A stretch of DNA of 64,000 bases. Source: Chryseobacterium aurantiacum (lineage in GTDB: Bacteria > Bacteroidota > Bacteroidia > Flavobacteriales > Weeksellaceae). Shown one piece after another: positions 1 to 8,543 of this stretch (the stretch's first letter is position 1; the number at the start of each line of letters is the position of its first letter). The position numbers were made by a program, and so were the translations under genes. The stretch spans positions 124,001 through 188,000 of the forward strand of contig NZ_PXUE01000004.1 in the NCBI RefSeq assembly GCF_003020585.1, in the 5' to 3' direction. The notes below the pieces were generated by a model, which did not search any database, was not told the origin of the DNA, and saw nothing but the letters and a program-made list of their open reading frames with translations.

Positions 1-243
1 TATACCTATGGACCGCTGTTAGGACTTTTTGCTTTCGGAATTTTCACCAAGTTTCAGATTTCCAAAAAGTATGCTATCCTTACTGTAACCATTTTGGCCC
101 CTATCCTAACTTATATAATCAACTCTGCTGTTACTAATTATACAGACTATAGAATTGGAGTTGAGCTTATTGTTCTTAACGGATTGCTTACATTCATCGG
201 TTTATGGCTGGTAAAGAACAAGCAGCATTTAAGGGTTGTCTAA
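1..243 (+). CDS. Sodium:solute symporter, C-terminal end (partial)
   Basis: The window opens inside a reading frame of 80 codons that ends with TAA at 241-243. The visible part is hydrophobic, with the stretch YTYGPLLGLFAFGIFTKFQ followed by two more likely membrane helices and a short basic tail. This arrangement is typical of the last helices of sodium:solute symporter (SSS) family proteins in Flavobacteriia, which import small solutes with sodium across the inner membrane. Substrate and N-terminus lie outside the window, so the assignment rests only on the C-terminal signature. Confidence 0.7.
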   Translation, partial: YTYGPLLGLFAFGIFTKFQISKKYAILTVTILAPILTYIINSAVTNYTDYRIGVELIVLNGLLTFIGLWLVKNKQHLRVV

Positions 244-271
244 TTAATGTAAGAATCAAAAATAAAAAACC

Positions 272-790
272 ATGAAAAAAATTATTTCACTTTTCGTTTT
301 CGTTTTGGCATTTGGCCTTGCGAACGCTCAGGAAAATTTTGAAGTATCTACTTTAAGAATCGGGCCGTATAAGATTTTTATGCCAAAAGTTGAGGCTGAA
401 AAAATTGCAGGAACAAAACTGAAAAATTCAGACGGAGAGAAAAAAAGTATTGTAAAATATAATGGAGAAACCATTCAGATTGATATTTTTGATAATTATA
501 TCAACGAAGCCAATCCAAGTGTTCCATCCATTACCTACATAACAACAACCAGTAAAAAATTTAAAACCAAGAGTGGAATTGGGGTAGGCAGTACAAGGGA
601 CGACCTTATCAATGCCTACAGAAATTATGCTAACTTCAGTGTTCGGGAGGATTGGGACAACAATGGTAAACCTGTGAAGAATTCCGGTTATTTTAATCTG
701 GAAGACGGACAGGCAGGAACACAATTAAGCTTTAAATTTGTTAATAATATTGTTACTGAAATTTCAGTTTACCTTAACGAAGGCTGTTAA
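272..790 (+). CDS. Small exported protein of unknown function
   Basis: The 172-residue product begins with a clear Sec signal peptide (MKK, a hydrophobic core, then ANAQ), with probable cleavage before the glutamate at about residue 21. The mature part is mostly beta-prone, with a segment that reads like a conserved core (GIGVGSTRDDLINAY). I do not recognise the family. The gene follows the symporter by 28 bp on the same strand and is closed by a hairpin terminator, so it may be co-transcribed with it. It is likely a periplasmic or outer-membrane-associated protein; no catalytic motif is visible. Confidence 0.75.
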   Translation: MKKIISLFVFVLAFGLANAQENFEVSTLRIGPYKIFMPKVEAEKIAGTKLKNSDGEKKSIVKYNGETIQIDIFDNYINEANPSVPSITYITTTSKKFKTKSGIGVGSTRDDLINAYRNYANFSVREDWDNNGKPVKNSGYFNLEDGQAGTQLSFKFVNNIVTEISVYLNEGC

Positions 791-815
791 AAGCAGGAAA
801 ATATTCAAATACATA

Positions 816-845
816 AAAATCCGGGTTTTTAGATCCGGATTTTTG
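816..845 (+). terminator. Rho-independent terminator after the exported protein
   Basis: Inverted arms (AAATCCGG and CCGGATTT) enclose a short loop and are followed by a run of T. The hairpin lies 26 bp after the stop codon of the gene ending at 790 and before the transketolase genes, which therefore need their own promoter. Confidence 0.75.
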
Positions 846-900
846 CATTTCCATAAGCCAGTAAAAAATTGTAAATTCGCGTGCAAATAAATCAGATATA

Positions 901-1752
901 ATGAGTAAAAGTATTGAAGAGTTAAAATCTCTTACTACGCAGATCAGAAGAGACATTTTAAGAATGGTTCACGCTGTAAATTCAGGACACCCGGGCGGAA
1001 GTTTAGGTTGTACAGAATACTTCACAGCACTTTACGGAAAGGTAATGAACTATAATCTTCCTTTCACTATGCAGGGCAAAAATGAAGATCATTTTTATCT
1101 ATCAAACGGGCATATTTCACCGGTATTCTACTCTACTTTGGCAAGATTTGACTTCTTTCCGGTAGCTGAATTGAGTACTTTCAGAAAGCTTGATTCAAGA
1201 TTACAAGGACACCCTACTACTCATGAAGGTCTTCCGGGGATCAGAATTGCTTCAGGTTCTCTTGGGCAAGGTCTTTCTGTAGCTCTTGGGGTAGCTGAAG
1301 GTAAAAAACTGGATGGAGATAAGTCTCTTGTTTACTCTCTTCACGGAGATGGTGAGCTTCAGGAAGGTCAAATCTGGGAAGCATTAATGTATGCTGCTGC
1401 TAAAAAAGTAGACAACATTATTTCTACCATTGACTACAACGGACGTCAGATTGATGGAGATACTGATGATGTATTAAGCCTAGGAAATCTTCATGCTAAA
1501 CTTGAAGCTTTCGGATGGATTGTTTTGGAAGAGAAAAACGGTAATGATCTTGAAGCTGTAATTGGCATCCTTGAGAGAGCAAAAACAGAAACAGGAAAAG
1601 GAAAACCGGTAGCAATTATTCTTCATACAGAAATGGGTGCCGGAGTAGATTATATGATGGGGTCTCACGCTTGGCATGGTAAAGCTCCAAATGATGAGCA
1701 ATTGGAAACAGCATTCAAGCAATTGTATTTAGAAGCTCCTGCTGACTACTAA
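901..1752 (+). CDS. Transketolase, N-terminal (ThDP/PP-binding) subunit
   Basis: The 283-residue protein is the thiamine-diphosphate pyrophosphate-binding half of transketolase, made as a separate chain. Early motifs are HPGGSLG (about residues 30-36) and HGDGELQEGQ, the start of the ThDP/Mg2+ motif that ends about 25 residues later at DYNGRQIDG. With the following gene it should form one active enzyme that moves two-carbon units between sugar phosphates in the non-oxidative pentose phosphate pathway in the cytoplasm. The partner starts 33 bp downstream on the same strand. Two-gene transketolases are common in Bacteroidota, archaea and some Gram-positives. A weak promoter-like TAAATTCG lies at 872-879. 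Confidence 0.93.
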   Translation: MSKSIEELKSLTTQIRRDILRMVHAVNSGHPGGSLGCTEYFTALYGKVMNYNLPFTMQGKNEDHFYLSNGHISPVFYSTLARFDFFPVAELSTFRKLDSRLQGHPTTHEGLPGIRIASGSLGQGLSVALGVAEGKKLDGDKSLVYSLHGDGELQEGQIWEALMYAAAKKVDNIISTIDYNGRQIDGDTDDVLSLGNLHAKLEAFGWIVLEEKNGNDLEAVIGILERAKTETGKGKPVAIILHTEMGAGVDYMMGSHAWHGKAPNDEQLETAFKQLYLEAPADY

Positions 1753-1785
1753 TATCTTAAACAATCTCGATTAATAAAAATAAAA

Positions 1786-2730
1786 ATGAAATATACATAT
1801 ACAGAAAAAAAGGACACTCGTTCAGGATTCGGAGCTGGATTAGCGGAACTTGCTGACAAAAATCCTAATGTAGTAGCACTTTGTGCAGACCTTATCGGTT
1901 CTTTGAAAATGGAAAAATTCATTGAAAAGGCTCCTGAAAGATTCTATCAGGTAGGTATTGCAGAAGCAAACATGATGGGACTTGCTGCAGGTCTTAGCAT
2001 CACAGGAAAAATTCCTTTCACAGGAACTTTTGCTAACTTCTCTACTTCAAGAGTATATGACCAGATTCGTCAATCTATTGCTTACTCTGGTAAGAATGTA
2101 AAAATCTGTGCATCTCACGCAGGTCTTACTTTAGGAGAAGATGGAGCTACTCACCAGGTATTGGAAGATATCGGTATGATGAAAATGCTTCCTGGAATGA
2201 CGGTAATTAACCCTTGCGACTACAACCAGACAAAAGCAGCAACACTTGCTATTGCTGATCACGATGGCCCTGTATATTTAAGATTCGGTAGACCAACTGT
2301 TCCTGTATTCATCCCTGAAGATATGCCTTTCGAAATCGGAAAAGGAATCCTGCTTCAGGAAGGTACTGATGTAACAATTGTTGCAACAGGACACCTTGTA
2401 TGGGAATCTCTTGTAGCTGCTGATGAGCTTGAGAAAGAAGGTATTTCTTGTGAGGTGATCAACATCCACACCATTAAGCCTCTTGATGAAGAAATCATCT
2501 TAAAGTCTGTTGAAAAAACAGGTAAGATTGTAACTGCTGAAGAGCACAACTACCTTGGTGGTTTAGGTGAATCTGTTGCAGGAATGCTTGCAAGAAAAAG
2601 ACCTACAAGACAAGAGTTTGTAGCCGTAAATGATACTTTCGGAGAATCTGCAACACCAGCTGAATTGATGAAGAAGTATAAAATTGATGCTGAAGCAGTG
2701 AAAGAAGCTGTAAAGAGAATTTTAGCGTAA
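1786..2730 (+). CDS. Transketolase, C-terminal (Pyr-binding) subunit
   Basis: The 314-residue chain carries the pyrimidine-binding domain and the C-terminal domain of transketolase. Visible signatures include [15 protein letters not shown], in which the glutamate activates ThDP, and the C-terminal segment [14 protein letters not shown]. It complements the N-terminal subunit encoded immediately upstream, and both are needed for one ThDP site. A strong hairpin terminator follows 20 bp after the stop codon, so the pair is probably a bicistronic operon. Confidence 0.93.
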   Translation: MKYTYTEKKDTRSGFGAGLAELADKNPNVVALCADLIGSLKMEKFIEKAPERFYQVGIAEANMMGLAAGLSITGKIPFTGTFANFSTSRVYDQIRQSIAYSGKNVKICASHAGLTLGEDGATHQVLEDIGMMKMLPGMTVINPCDYNQTKAATLAIADHDGPVYLRFGRPTVPVFIPEDMPFEIGKGILLQEGTDVTIVATGHLVWESLVAADELEKEGISCEVINIHTIKPLDEEIILKSVEKTGKIVTAEEHNYLGGLGESVAGMLARKRPTRQEFVAVNDTFGESATPAELMKKYKIDAEAVKEAVKRILA

Positions 2731-2750
2731 TCATTTAGCTTAATAATATA

Positions 2751-2787
2751 AACTCCGGCTGTTTCTTCGAAACAGCCGGAGTTTTGT
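2751..2787 (+). terminator. Strong terminator after the transketolase operon
   Basis: Two perfectly complementary 14-base arms (2751-2764 and 2770-2783) enclose a CTTCG loop and run into T residues. The reverse strand has an A/T-rich tail too, so it may also stop transcription arriving from the convergent gene at 2897. Confidence 0.9.
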
Positions 2788-2896
2788 TGAAGTACTGCCA
2801 CCCATCAAATCTTTGATTTGCTACCTGGGAACGATTATACTTATTATTGTCATGGTTGGTAGTTAGTTTCTACCCTGCTTACTTATTGTTTTATTT

Positions 2897-3415
2897 TTAC
2901 TGTTCAGAAGGATTCAGAGGGATTCCAACAGCAATGAGAACAGGACATAGTATTTCTTTAATGTACTCATCTTCTCTTTTTATTGAAGCTTTAGAGCCTG
3001 AGAAATAATTACTGATCCGATAGTTTTTCACAAATTGATTTCGTTTCTTTCCGATGACATAATGATATCCTCCGCTTTCATCACTAATAAAGTAGACCAT
3101 TTCATCAAAATCCATGATCTTTGTGGCAATAAATCTTTTTTTATAAATACATTTCTGTGATTTGTCAAAGATATATTTTACCGGAACTCTAAATACCAGG
3201 TCAAAAAGAAAGTAGATCATATAGATCACCCATATTCCAAAAACGATTTTAAAGTTATCTCCGGACATTTTATCCCTAAAGTAATATAAGATTACCATCA
3301 AAGCAATTATTCCCAACGCCAGCCACCATACCAAGGTTCTCAGGAAGTTGTAATTAGGCATAAAACTTATTTCACTTCCGTTTTCCTCAAATCTATAGCG
3401 GTCTGTTACGTTCAT
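2897..3415 (-). CDS. Two-helix membrane protein of unknown function
   Basis: The 172-residue product has two strongly hydrophobic segments near the N-terminus (about residues 27-45 and 58-76). A soluble C-terminal part of about 95 residues follows. I do not recognise the family. Its start overlaps the end of the upstream gene by 23 bp, so the two are translated from one transcript, and their layouts are alike: a short cytoplasmic start, a helix pair, then a beta-rich tail that may resemble a PH-like fold. Partner proteins of one membrane complex are plausible, but this is inference. Confidence 0.65.
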   Translation of the reverse strand: MNVTDRYRFEENGSEISFMPNYNFLRTLVWWLALGIIALMVILYYFRDKMSGDNFKIVFGIWVIYMIYFLFDLVFRVPVKYIFDKSQKCIYKKRFIATKIMDFDEMVYFISDESGGYHYVIGKKRNQFVKNYRISNYFSGSKASIKREDEYIKEILCPVLIAVGIPLNPSEQ

Positions 3416-3872
3416 TATCAGATTCGTTGATGTTCATGATATCCTCCGTTTCATTCACCATCTTTTGGATCCCTTTTTGGCTTAGAGCCTGTCCTATCGT
3501 AAGATGTTTCTCCTTACCATCCACTTCGAAGTAGATAGAAAGTATCACATTCGTAGTGATTAGACCCAGATATTTGGTTGCCAACACATTAAAATTGGTA
3601 AAATCCTTTATATCATAGGTTTTAGCCGGAACAAAAATGGTGTGCTTTCCGGTGATTGTTTTTCTATCCATATCAATAATAAACTTCTTTGTAAAGAAAT
3701 TGATGATGATAAGAACAACTGTTGCCATGATAATAAGGCTTAAAATTCTGACATTATTAAAAATAAAAACTGCAAATGCAAGCAGAAGAATAGAAAGTAC
3801 AGTAATAAATACCGGTTGATTTTTAAAGATGTACTTATTTCCGTCTTTTTTATAAAATTGATATGAACTCAT
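3393..3872 (-). CDS. Two-helix membrane protein of unknown function, first gene of a pair
   Basis: The 159-residue protein has two closely spaced hydrophobic helices (about residues 20-40 and 44-60) followed by a soluble domain of about 95 residues. No family was recognised. It overlaps the downstream gene by 23 bp. The proteins share architecture but little obvious sequence, so they may be old paralogues. The start codon sits just beyond a 19-bp-period tandem repeat (3879-3913) that lies where its promoter is expected. Confidence 0.65.
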   Translation of the reverse strand: MSSYQFYKKDGNKYIFKNQPVFITVLSILLLAFAVFIFNNVRILSLIIMATVVLIIINFFTKKFIIDMDRKTITGKHTIFVPAKTYDIKDFTNFNVLATKYLGLITTNVILSIYFEVDGKEKHLTIGQALSQKGIQKMVNETEDIMNINESDNERNRPL

Positions 3873-3878
3873 AATAGA

Positions 3879-3913
3879 TTGGTTTTATATTTTTGATTTG
3901 GTTTTATATTTTT
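3879..3913. repeat. Two-copy 16-bp direct repeat upstream of a membrane-protein pair
   Basis: The 16-mer TTGGTTTTATATTTTT occurs at 3879-3894 and again at 3898-3913, a period of 19 bp. It begins 6 bp upstream of the start codon of the minus-strand gene ending at 3872. It could be a duplicated regulatory element or simple low-complexity sequence. Confidence 0.6.
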
Positions 3914-4054
3914 CGTCAAAATTTTTGTCGTTTAGGAGGATTAGCCACAGAAATATTGGAGAGAATCACGGCTGCTGTAAGTGAGATGTCTCTGGGACAA
4001 TTATTTTATCGGGCTTCATATTATATATTGAAATGTGTCTTTTTGTATCATTTC

Positions 4055-4588
4055 TTAATTGCCCCAGGTATCCATCCACTCCAGATATTCACCTTTATAT
4101 TCATTATCATTAAGCCTGATAATGATATCTTTCAGATCCTTTTTTTCAAATTCATAATCTGAAACGGTAAAAATCAGGAAAATATCTTTGCCTGTAATAT
4201 TCTTGAAGAAATTCTCGTTTTTAAGTTTTTCCAATACTTCAATACATGTAGAATAAAGTGTTGCCTGAAATTCATTAAACCACTCCTCATGATCTTCATT
4301 TCTCTCCAGTTCTTCTCTTAATTGGGTACAAATATTATTGAACTCATCATCTGCACCTTCCATTTCATAGGTCCATTCTGCAGGTTCATATTTATAATAC
4401 ACAGCATCATCTTCATCTATGTTCTGAAGAGTCGCCACAGTATTGGATGACGGGCATACCGTCATGGCTCCCTCATCACTGTACAAAGCAAAACTGTAGA
4501 TATTTTCGGCACCATGCTTTTCGTACATTTCTAAAAAAGCATTTATTGCTGCTGTTTCTATTTGCTGTTTTAAAATATCAAAATCCAT
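4055..4588 (-). CDS. DUF4303-like protein
   Basis: The 177-residue acidic soluble protein has the signature order of DUF4303 proteins: an N-terminal helix (DILKQQIETAAINAF), a beta strand with FALYSDEGAMTVCPSSNT, then YYKYEPAEWTYE, and a helical C-terminal half. The function of the family is unknown. Members are often found singly or near polymorphic-toxin and immunity genes, but no toxin gene is visible next to this one. No signal peptide or membrane segment is seen, so it is probably cytoplasmic. The stop codon overlaps nothing and about 180 bp separate it from the next gene. Confidence 0.7.
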   Translation of the reverse strand: MDFDILKQQIETAAINAFLEMYEKHGAENIYSFALYSDEGAMTVCPSSNTVATLQNIDEDDAVYYKYEPAEWTYEMEGADDEFNNICTQLREELERNEDHEEWFNEFQATLYSTCIEVLEKLKNENFFKNITGKDIFLIFTVSDYEFEKKDLKDIIIRLNDNEYKGEYLEWMDTWGN

Positions 4589-4686
4589 GTTCCTCTTCTT
4601 TTTTAAAATGGGCGGTAAAAATACGTCTATCCTTTTAAATCAGGTCATTATATTTTCTAAAGGTATAGCCAGTTTCATGATTATAG

Positions 4687-4863
4687 CTACCTGTTTTTAT
4701 TATACATAATGAATCCCGGGATCAAAATAGCCGCCCCAGCCAGCATAGGAGCCAATTCTCCATATTTGAACAACCAGGAAGTTTCTTTGGAGGGTCCTAT
4801 TTTAATTACCACTACCAGGCAGAAACCTATAATAACCAGAATAATTCCTAACGTTTTTTTCAT
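4687..4863 (-). CDS. Small two-helix membrane protein (58 residues)
   Basis: The reverse strand encodes 58 codons from ATG at 4863 to TAG at 4687. The peptide starts MKKTLGIILVIIGFCLVVV, crosses a short hydrophilic turn with WLFKYGELAP, and has a second hydrophobic stretch before a basic tail (MYNKNR). Two membrane helices joined by a short loop fit a small inner-membrane protein. The regular hydrophobic pattern and normal codon use suggest it is real despite its size. The function is unknown. It is transcribed in the same direction as the DUF4303 gene, about 100 bp upstream of it. Confidence 0.65.
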   Translation of the reverse strand: MKKTLGIILVIIGFCLVVVIKIGPSKETSWLFKYGELAPMLAGAAILIPGFIMYNKNR

Positions 4864-5459
4864 AATATCAAGTTTAATTATCGGTAAGATACAATAGTTA
4901 ATGTTTTTTTCTCTTGATAATTAGATTTTTAATTGATATTTTTTGATTTTCCCTTTATTCAAATCTGATGAATCAATGTAAGTTATAAAAACTCTTTTCC
5001 GGATACAAAAACCAAAAATCAAGATCATTTTTACCATTACCTAGATTTTTTATATAGATAAATTATCTGGCTTTCATATGCATTGCGCAGAATCCATTTT
5101 TGTGTACAATAGAAAATATTACAGTCTCCATTCCACTCGATAATATTTCTTTTAATATACAAGGAGATAATCTTTTTTCTTTTATAAAAAACATTGCCTT
5201 TTTATTAAATTCTCTTCTAAATTCCCAAAAATAGATTTGTACACTTTTTATAAAAATTATTGATAAAATCTACATACAATTTGCAATTTTTATCACCTTA
5301 AAGTGATCTAAATATTTTAGTTTTGAATCCATCAACGTTGATAAAATAGTCTTCCATTTAGATTGTAAGTGTACAGTACAAGACAAATGTGGGGAGTATT
5401 TAGCCTAATGTCAGAGATTCTTTGGCACAAATGATTTATTAATTTAAAAATTTATTAAC
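4864..5459. other. AT-rich intergenic region before the RiPP precursor
   Basis: About 600 bp without a convincing gene on either strand. It contains a -7-like box (TAGTTTTG, 5318-5325), a perfect palindrome (5331-5342), a smaller interrupted palindrome (TGTAC-A-GTACA at 5370-5380), and a leader of roughly 130 bp before the precursor start codon. Apart from these, only low-complexity A/T sequence was seen. Confidence 0.5.
5318..5342 (+). promoter_or_regulatory. Candidate promoter and operator of the RiPP locus
   Basis: TAGTTTTG at 5318-5325 fits the Bacteroidota -7 consensus TAnnTTTG, but no good -33 TTTG lies at the usual distance. Five bases further is the perfect 12-bp palindrome ATCAACGTTGAT (5331-5342), located where transcription would start, so a bound repressor there would block initiation. 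Confidence 0.4.
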
Positions 5460-5645
5460 ATGAAAAAATTAATTGGAATGAAGAGAAACTTCTCTTCTTT
5501 AGAAAACAAAAAGATGAAAAATCTTCAAATGATTAAAGGGGGAGCAGATTCGTCGGTAAACTATGTTGTTACCAACCACGGAGAATGCTACGATAAGGAG
5601 ACTTATATAGATCATGAGCGTATATCAACATTAGAAATTTGCTAA
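5460..5645 (+). CDS. RiPP precursor peptide with double-glycine leader (grasp-with-spasm type)
   Basis: The 61-residue peptide has the leader pattern of Bacteroidota 'natural product precursor' families: FSSLENKKMKNLQMIKGG, matching F-x-x-L-E-x-x-K ... L-x-x-I-x-G-G. The GG at residues 27-28 is the expected cleavage site. The 33-residue core contains Asp/Glu acceptors and Ser/Thr/Lys donors suited to the side-chain ester or amide links of graspetides, and two cysteines. Downstream lie a lipoprotein gene and remnants of an ATP-grasp maturase and a SPASM maturase. Because both maturases are truncated, the peptide is probably not modified from this locus, unless a second locus acts in trans. Confidence 0.75.
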   Translation: MKKLIGMKRNFSSLENKKMKNLQMIKGGADSSVNYVVTNHGECYDKETYIDHERISTLEIC

Positions 5646-5744
5646 AAAACATATTCGTGCAATCACTTGTTAAGGGAGGAGCAATCCTCCTTTTGTATTC
5701 TATTAAACAGGAATAAAAACTCTCATCATAAACTGACAACACAG

Positions 5745-6635
5745 ATGAAAAGAAAAATATTACCACCTCTCATAACATCTTCCCTGTACCTACTTGTGGC
5801 GGGTGTTCTCATTTTATCCTGCAAGAGTAAAAACAATAATTATATTCTTTATTATAATAAAGTTAATGAGATTGACAGCATTTATAGAATGGCCAATCAA
5901 CCTGAAGAAGCAATAAAACAGTATAAAAAACTTTTCAAAAGATACCCTCCAAAAAATCAGGAACGCATTAAGGAGTATGAAACTTATATCAAGCTTGCAG
6001 ACCATCATCAATACAATTTTGGGGGAAAGAAAAGTCTCTATAAGCTTATTCCTCTGATTGCCCCTTATGAGGGTTCTTATAAAAAGTATTTTGGCTTATA
6101 TCAAAAATACGGAATAGATAGCAGTGAGGTAAAGCAAAAAATCTCCGACTGGAAAAAAGGATTAAATAAAAGGTTGGTAGATTCTTTTACTGTTGCTTTC
6201 ATTAGGGATCAGGCAGAAGGCAGAAAAATCCCTCAAATAATGGTAAAGAATGATAAAATAAACGCTCAATTGTTGAAATGGACCTTTGAGAACTATGGCT
6301 ATCCATCCATGCAGAAAATAGGGCTTATAGGGAATCACAATGTTTTCATGCCCTTGCATCCGCTTTTTAGTCATATGATAGATTCTGAAGAATATACTTA
6401 TTTAAAAGCAAAGATGCTGGAGTACATAAAATCAGGCGAGTGTGTTCCAAGGGATTATGCCAATATGGTAGACAGACATAGTCTTCAGGTTAGCAAAGAA
6501 GGAATGGTATACGGAATCTATCCCAGCTATGATGCAGTGATTGATACCATAAAAGTAAACCGCAACAGAAAAAGTATAGGTTTACCCAGTTTTAAGCACG
6601 CTTCCAAGATTACAAAAGACTTCTTAAAAAAATGA
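5745..6635 (+). CDS. Lipoprotein of the RiPP locus, unknown function
   Basis: The preferred start is ATG at 5745 (MKRKILPPL), giving 296 residues. It leads straight into a lipoprotein signal with lipobox LILSC, whereas an in-frame start at 5667 would add 26 unlikely residues. The mature part is helical and tetratricopeptide-like at first (EEAIKQYKKLFKRYP), then a basic soluble domain. I do not recognise it beyond its placement between precursor and maturase, where such lipoproteins recur in grasp-with-spasm loci of this group. Its stop codon overlaps the start of the ATP-grasp remnant (ATGA), so the two were translationally coupled. Confidence 0.7.
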   Translation: MKRKILPPLITSSLYLLVAGVLILSCKSKNNNYILYYNKVNEIDSIYRMANQPEEAIKQYKKLFKRYPPKNQERIKEYETYIKLADHHQYNFGGKKSLYKLIPLIAPYEGSYKKYFGLYQKYGIDSSEVKQKISDWKKGLNKRLVDSFTVAFIRDQAEGRKIPQIMVKNDKINAQLLKWTFENYGYPSMQKIGLIGNHNVFMPLHPLFSHMIDSEEYTYLKAKMLEYIKSGECVPRDYANMVDRHSLQVSKEGMVYGIYPSYDAVIDTIKVNRNRKSIGLPSFKHASKITKDFLKK

Positions 6636-6796
6636 TCCTTATTATTTCCAATAACAGCGAAAGAACTACAGTTAAGATCATCAAGTGGCTTTTGAAAATG
6701 AATAAAAAATTTATTCGTGTACATGAGAATGAAGTCTTTGAAATTAAAGTAGTGAACAAAATGATCTTTTGGAGTGAAGAAAGTAAACTCAATTGA
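6632..6796 (+). pseudogene. N-terminal remnant of a grasp-with-spasm ATP-grasp peptide maturase
   Basis: An ATG overlapping the upstream stop begins a 54-codon frame that starts MILIISNNSERTTVKIIKWL and continues with KKFIRVHENEVFEIK. This is the N-terminal pattern of ATP-grasp peptide maturases of the grasp-with-spasm system (GwsG type), enzymes of about 300 or more residues that activate precursor acidic side chains. The frame ends at TGA (6794-6796). No continuation of the pre-ATP-grasp or ATP-grasp domains follows in any frame I could read, so the catalytic part is gone. Confidence 0.7.
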
Positions 6797-6982
6797 TTTA
6801 ATTTTAAATTTTTAAAACACAAAAACATGATGAAACTCTTAAATGAAAGAGCAGATAATTTCGAGCTTGGTAATTATCTGCAAAAAAACAAGCCACAAAT
6901 TGTAATAACACTAACAACAAAAAAATATTACAACTTTATTTATAGGTTATAAACAAATGAAAAAAAAATATTTTGAACACAA
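6797..6982 (+). other. Junction region with a 41-codon open frame
   Basis: AT-rich spacer between the maturase stub and the cassette gene at 6983. It holds a short frame (6827-6952, starting MMKLLNERADNFELGNYL) of 41 codons. This could be a relic of a lost gene or chance; it has no signal sequence and no recognised motif. The left edge of the inserted cassette probably lies near its beginning. Confidence 0.35.
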
Positions 6983-8533
6983 ATGAAAAAATTTAAATTA
7001 TTAAAAATAGCTGTTTTCAGCTTATTAGCTTTTACAACTTCTTGTCATGAAGAACTTACAGAAACATTATCTAACAAAACTAATATAATTGAACAAGCAA
7101 GTGTAAGAAATGGAAGGCTCTATTTTCCCAACAAAGAATCATTAGCTGTAACTTATAAAGAGCTAAAAAAGAAAAATCTTGAATCAGTTCAAAATTTCAT
7201 TGATGAAAGAGGAATTGAATCATTAATACCTATCATTACAGAAAAAAACGAAACTGAAGTTCTTTCTGAATTAAAATCTCGAAAAATTGAATATTTAAAA
7301 AAAAATTCATATAATACAGCTAAAATTGTAACGATCAACGATGCAGATATTTATGAAGATTTAGATGATTTAGAAGAAATTGTAGGAGATGATGTATATG
7401 CGGCGATGCTAAATGGAAATGCTGAAATACAAGTTGCTGACAATGTATATAAATATACTGATGTTGGATTGTTTGTTACCCATATTAATAACTATACTAA
7501 TCTTGAAAATTATCTTGATGTGAGAAAAATTTCGTCTAATCTTTTAGAGCCTACTGAGTCGTCGGTTAGAGAAGATTTTGTTACAGATAAAATGGCAGGT
7601 GAGTTAATATCACTACCCGATGCCTCCAATATTGAGTATTTTGTTGCCAAAATACAACCACTAAAATATGATGATGGGGGTGGAAGTGGTGGAAGCACTT
7701 CCACACCTACAGCCGAACCCTCTATTGCAACAATTGTACAAAACCTCCCTATTGGAGCTGTTAGAAAACCTTGGTTAGGAAACCTTTTTGGAAAGACTTG
7801 GGAAACAGATGATAAATACGAAAGTAGAAGAAGAGTTAAGGTTAAATTTTATTCTCAAAATTTATTTCTTGTTTATGCAATAGGCTGCAAAGTGAAACAT
7901 CAATATAGAGGTTGGACTGGATTATGGAGAAAAGAAAATGCAGACCAACTGGGGATAGGTGTTAATTCAATTAAATGGACTTTTAACCACTCAATGAATA
8001 TGAATGCTCCTGCTGGAGTTCCGAAACAAGCATATTGGTTTGGTAGTAATATGTACACCACATCGAATGGAATATCCTTTACTTTTTCACAAAACCAAAA
8101 CATTCCATCATTACCATTTGCATCTAAAATAGACGGAATTATTCAATTTGCCGTTAATGTTTCTAGCCTTACAGAAGAACAATTAGATAAATTGTTTTGG
8201 GAAAATGCCTGGATGCAAGCAAATAAGCTGCTTGAGGGACAAAACAAAAAACTTAACAGAGTTGCTTTTGTTGTAGATTCATATAGCGCTTCATACGTCC
8301 GTTATTATGATTTTAGTCAAATCGAATATAATCAAGATGTAATTGAAAGAATTTTTGATTGGGGTGTCTCTTCTCCTCAGTTTACTTATACTTTTGGAGG
8401 AGGAACAGGTAATGGACTTGCTGCAACAAGCTATAATTGGAATTTTTCAAAACCCGATGCAGTAGCAGTTAGCATGTATGGAATAGCTAAGAAAAATGGA
8501 GCTTGGCACGGAGTAAAACTTAACACTAATTAA
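6983..8533 (+). CDS. Large exported lipoprotein of unknown function
   Basis: The 516-residue product has a lipoprotein signal with the cysteine in TTSCHEE (about residue 21). An acidic, helical N-terminal domain of about 210 residues is followed by a glycine/serine/threonine linker (DGGGSGGSTSTPT) and a C-terminal domain of about 270 residues rich in Trp, Tyr and Asn. The two-domain layout with a flexible linker suggests a surface or periplasmic protein. I do not recognise the family. It heads a three-gene, same-strand group of exported proteins that interrupts the RiPP maturation genes, and its DNA is visibly more A/T-rich than the housekeeping genes. Confidence 0.75.
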   Translation: MKKFKLLKIAVFSLLAFTTSCHEELTETLSNKTNIIEQASVRNGRLYFPNKESLAVTYKELKKKNLESVQNFIDERGIESLIPIITEKNETEVLSELKSRKIEYLKKNSYNTAKIVTINDADIYEDLDDLEEIVGDDVYAAMLNGNAEIQVADNVYKYTDVGLFVTHINNYTNLENYLDVRKISSNLLEPTESSVREDFVTDKMAGELISLPDASNIEYFVAKIQPLKYDDGGGSGGSTSTPTAEPSIATIVQNLPIGAVRKPWLGNLFGKTWETDDKYESRRRVKVKFYSQNLFLVYAIGCKVKHQYRGWTGLWRKENADQLGIGVNSIKWTFNHSMNMNAPAGVPKQAYWFGSNMYTTSNGISFTFSQNQNIPSLPFASKIDGIIQFAVNVSSLTEEQLDKLFWENAWMQANKLLEGQNKKLNRVAFVVDSYSASYVRYYDFSQIEYNQDVIERIFDWGVSSPQFTYTFGGGTGNGLAATSYNWNFSKPDAVAVSMYGIAKKNGAWHGVKLNTN

Positions 8534-8543
8534 TAAATAAATT

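Noticed and set aside
2795..2825. Small inverted repeat (CAAATC ... GATTTG) after the transketolase terminator
   Set aside because: Only six base pairs and no T run; not convincing as a terminator or operator.
3893..4162. Plus-strand frame of 89 codons opposite the DUF4303 gene end
   Set aside because: It overlaps the repeat and the end of the DUF4303 gene, with no motif or conserved character visible.
4709..4897. Plus-strand frame of 62 codons
   Set aside because: It is the reverse of the 58-residue membrane protein gene, which has a better signal-like start and hydrophobic profile.
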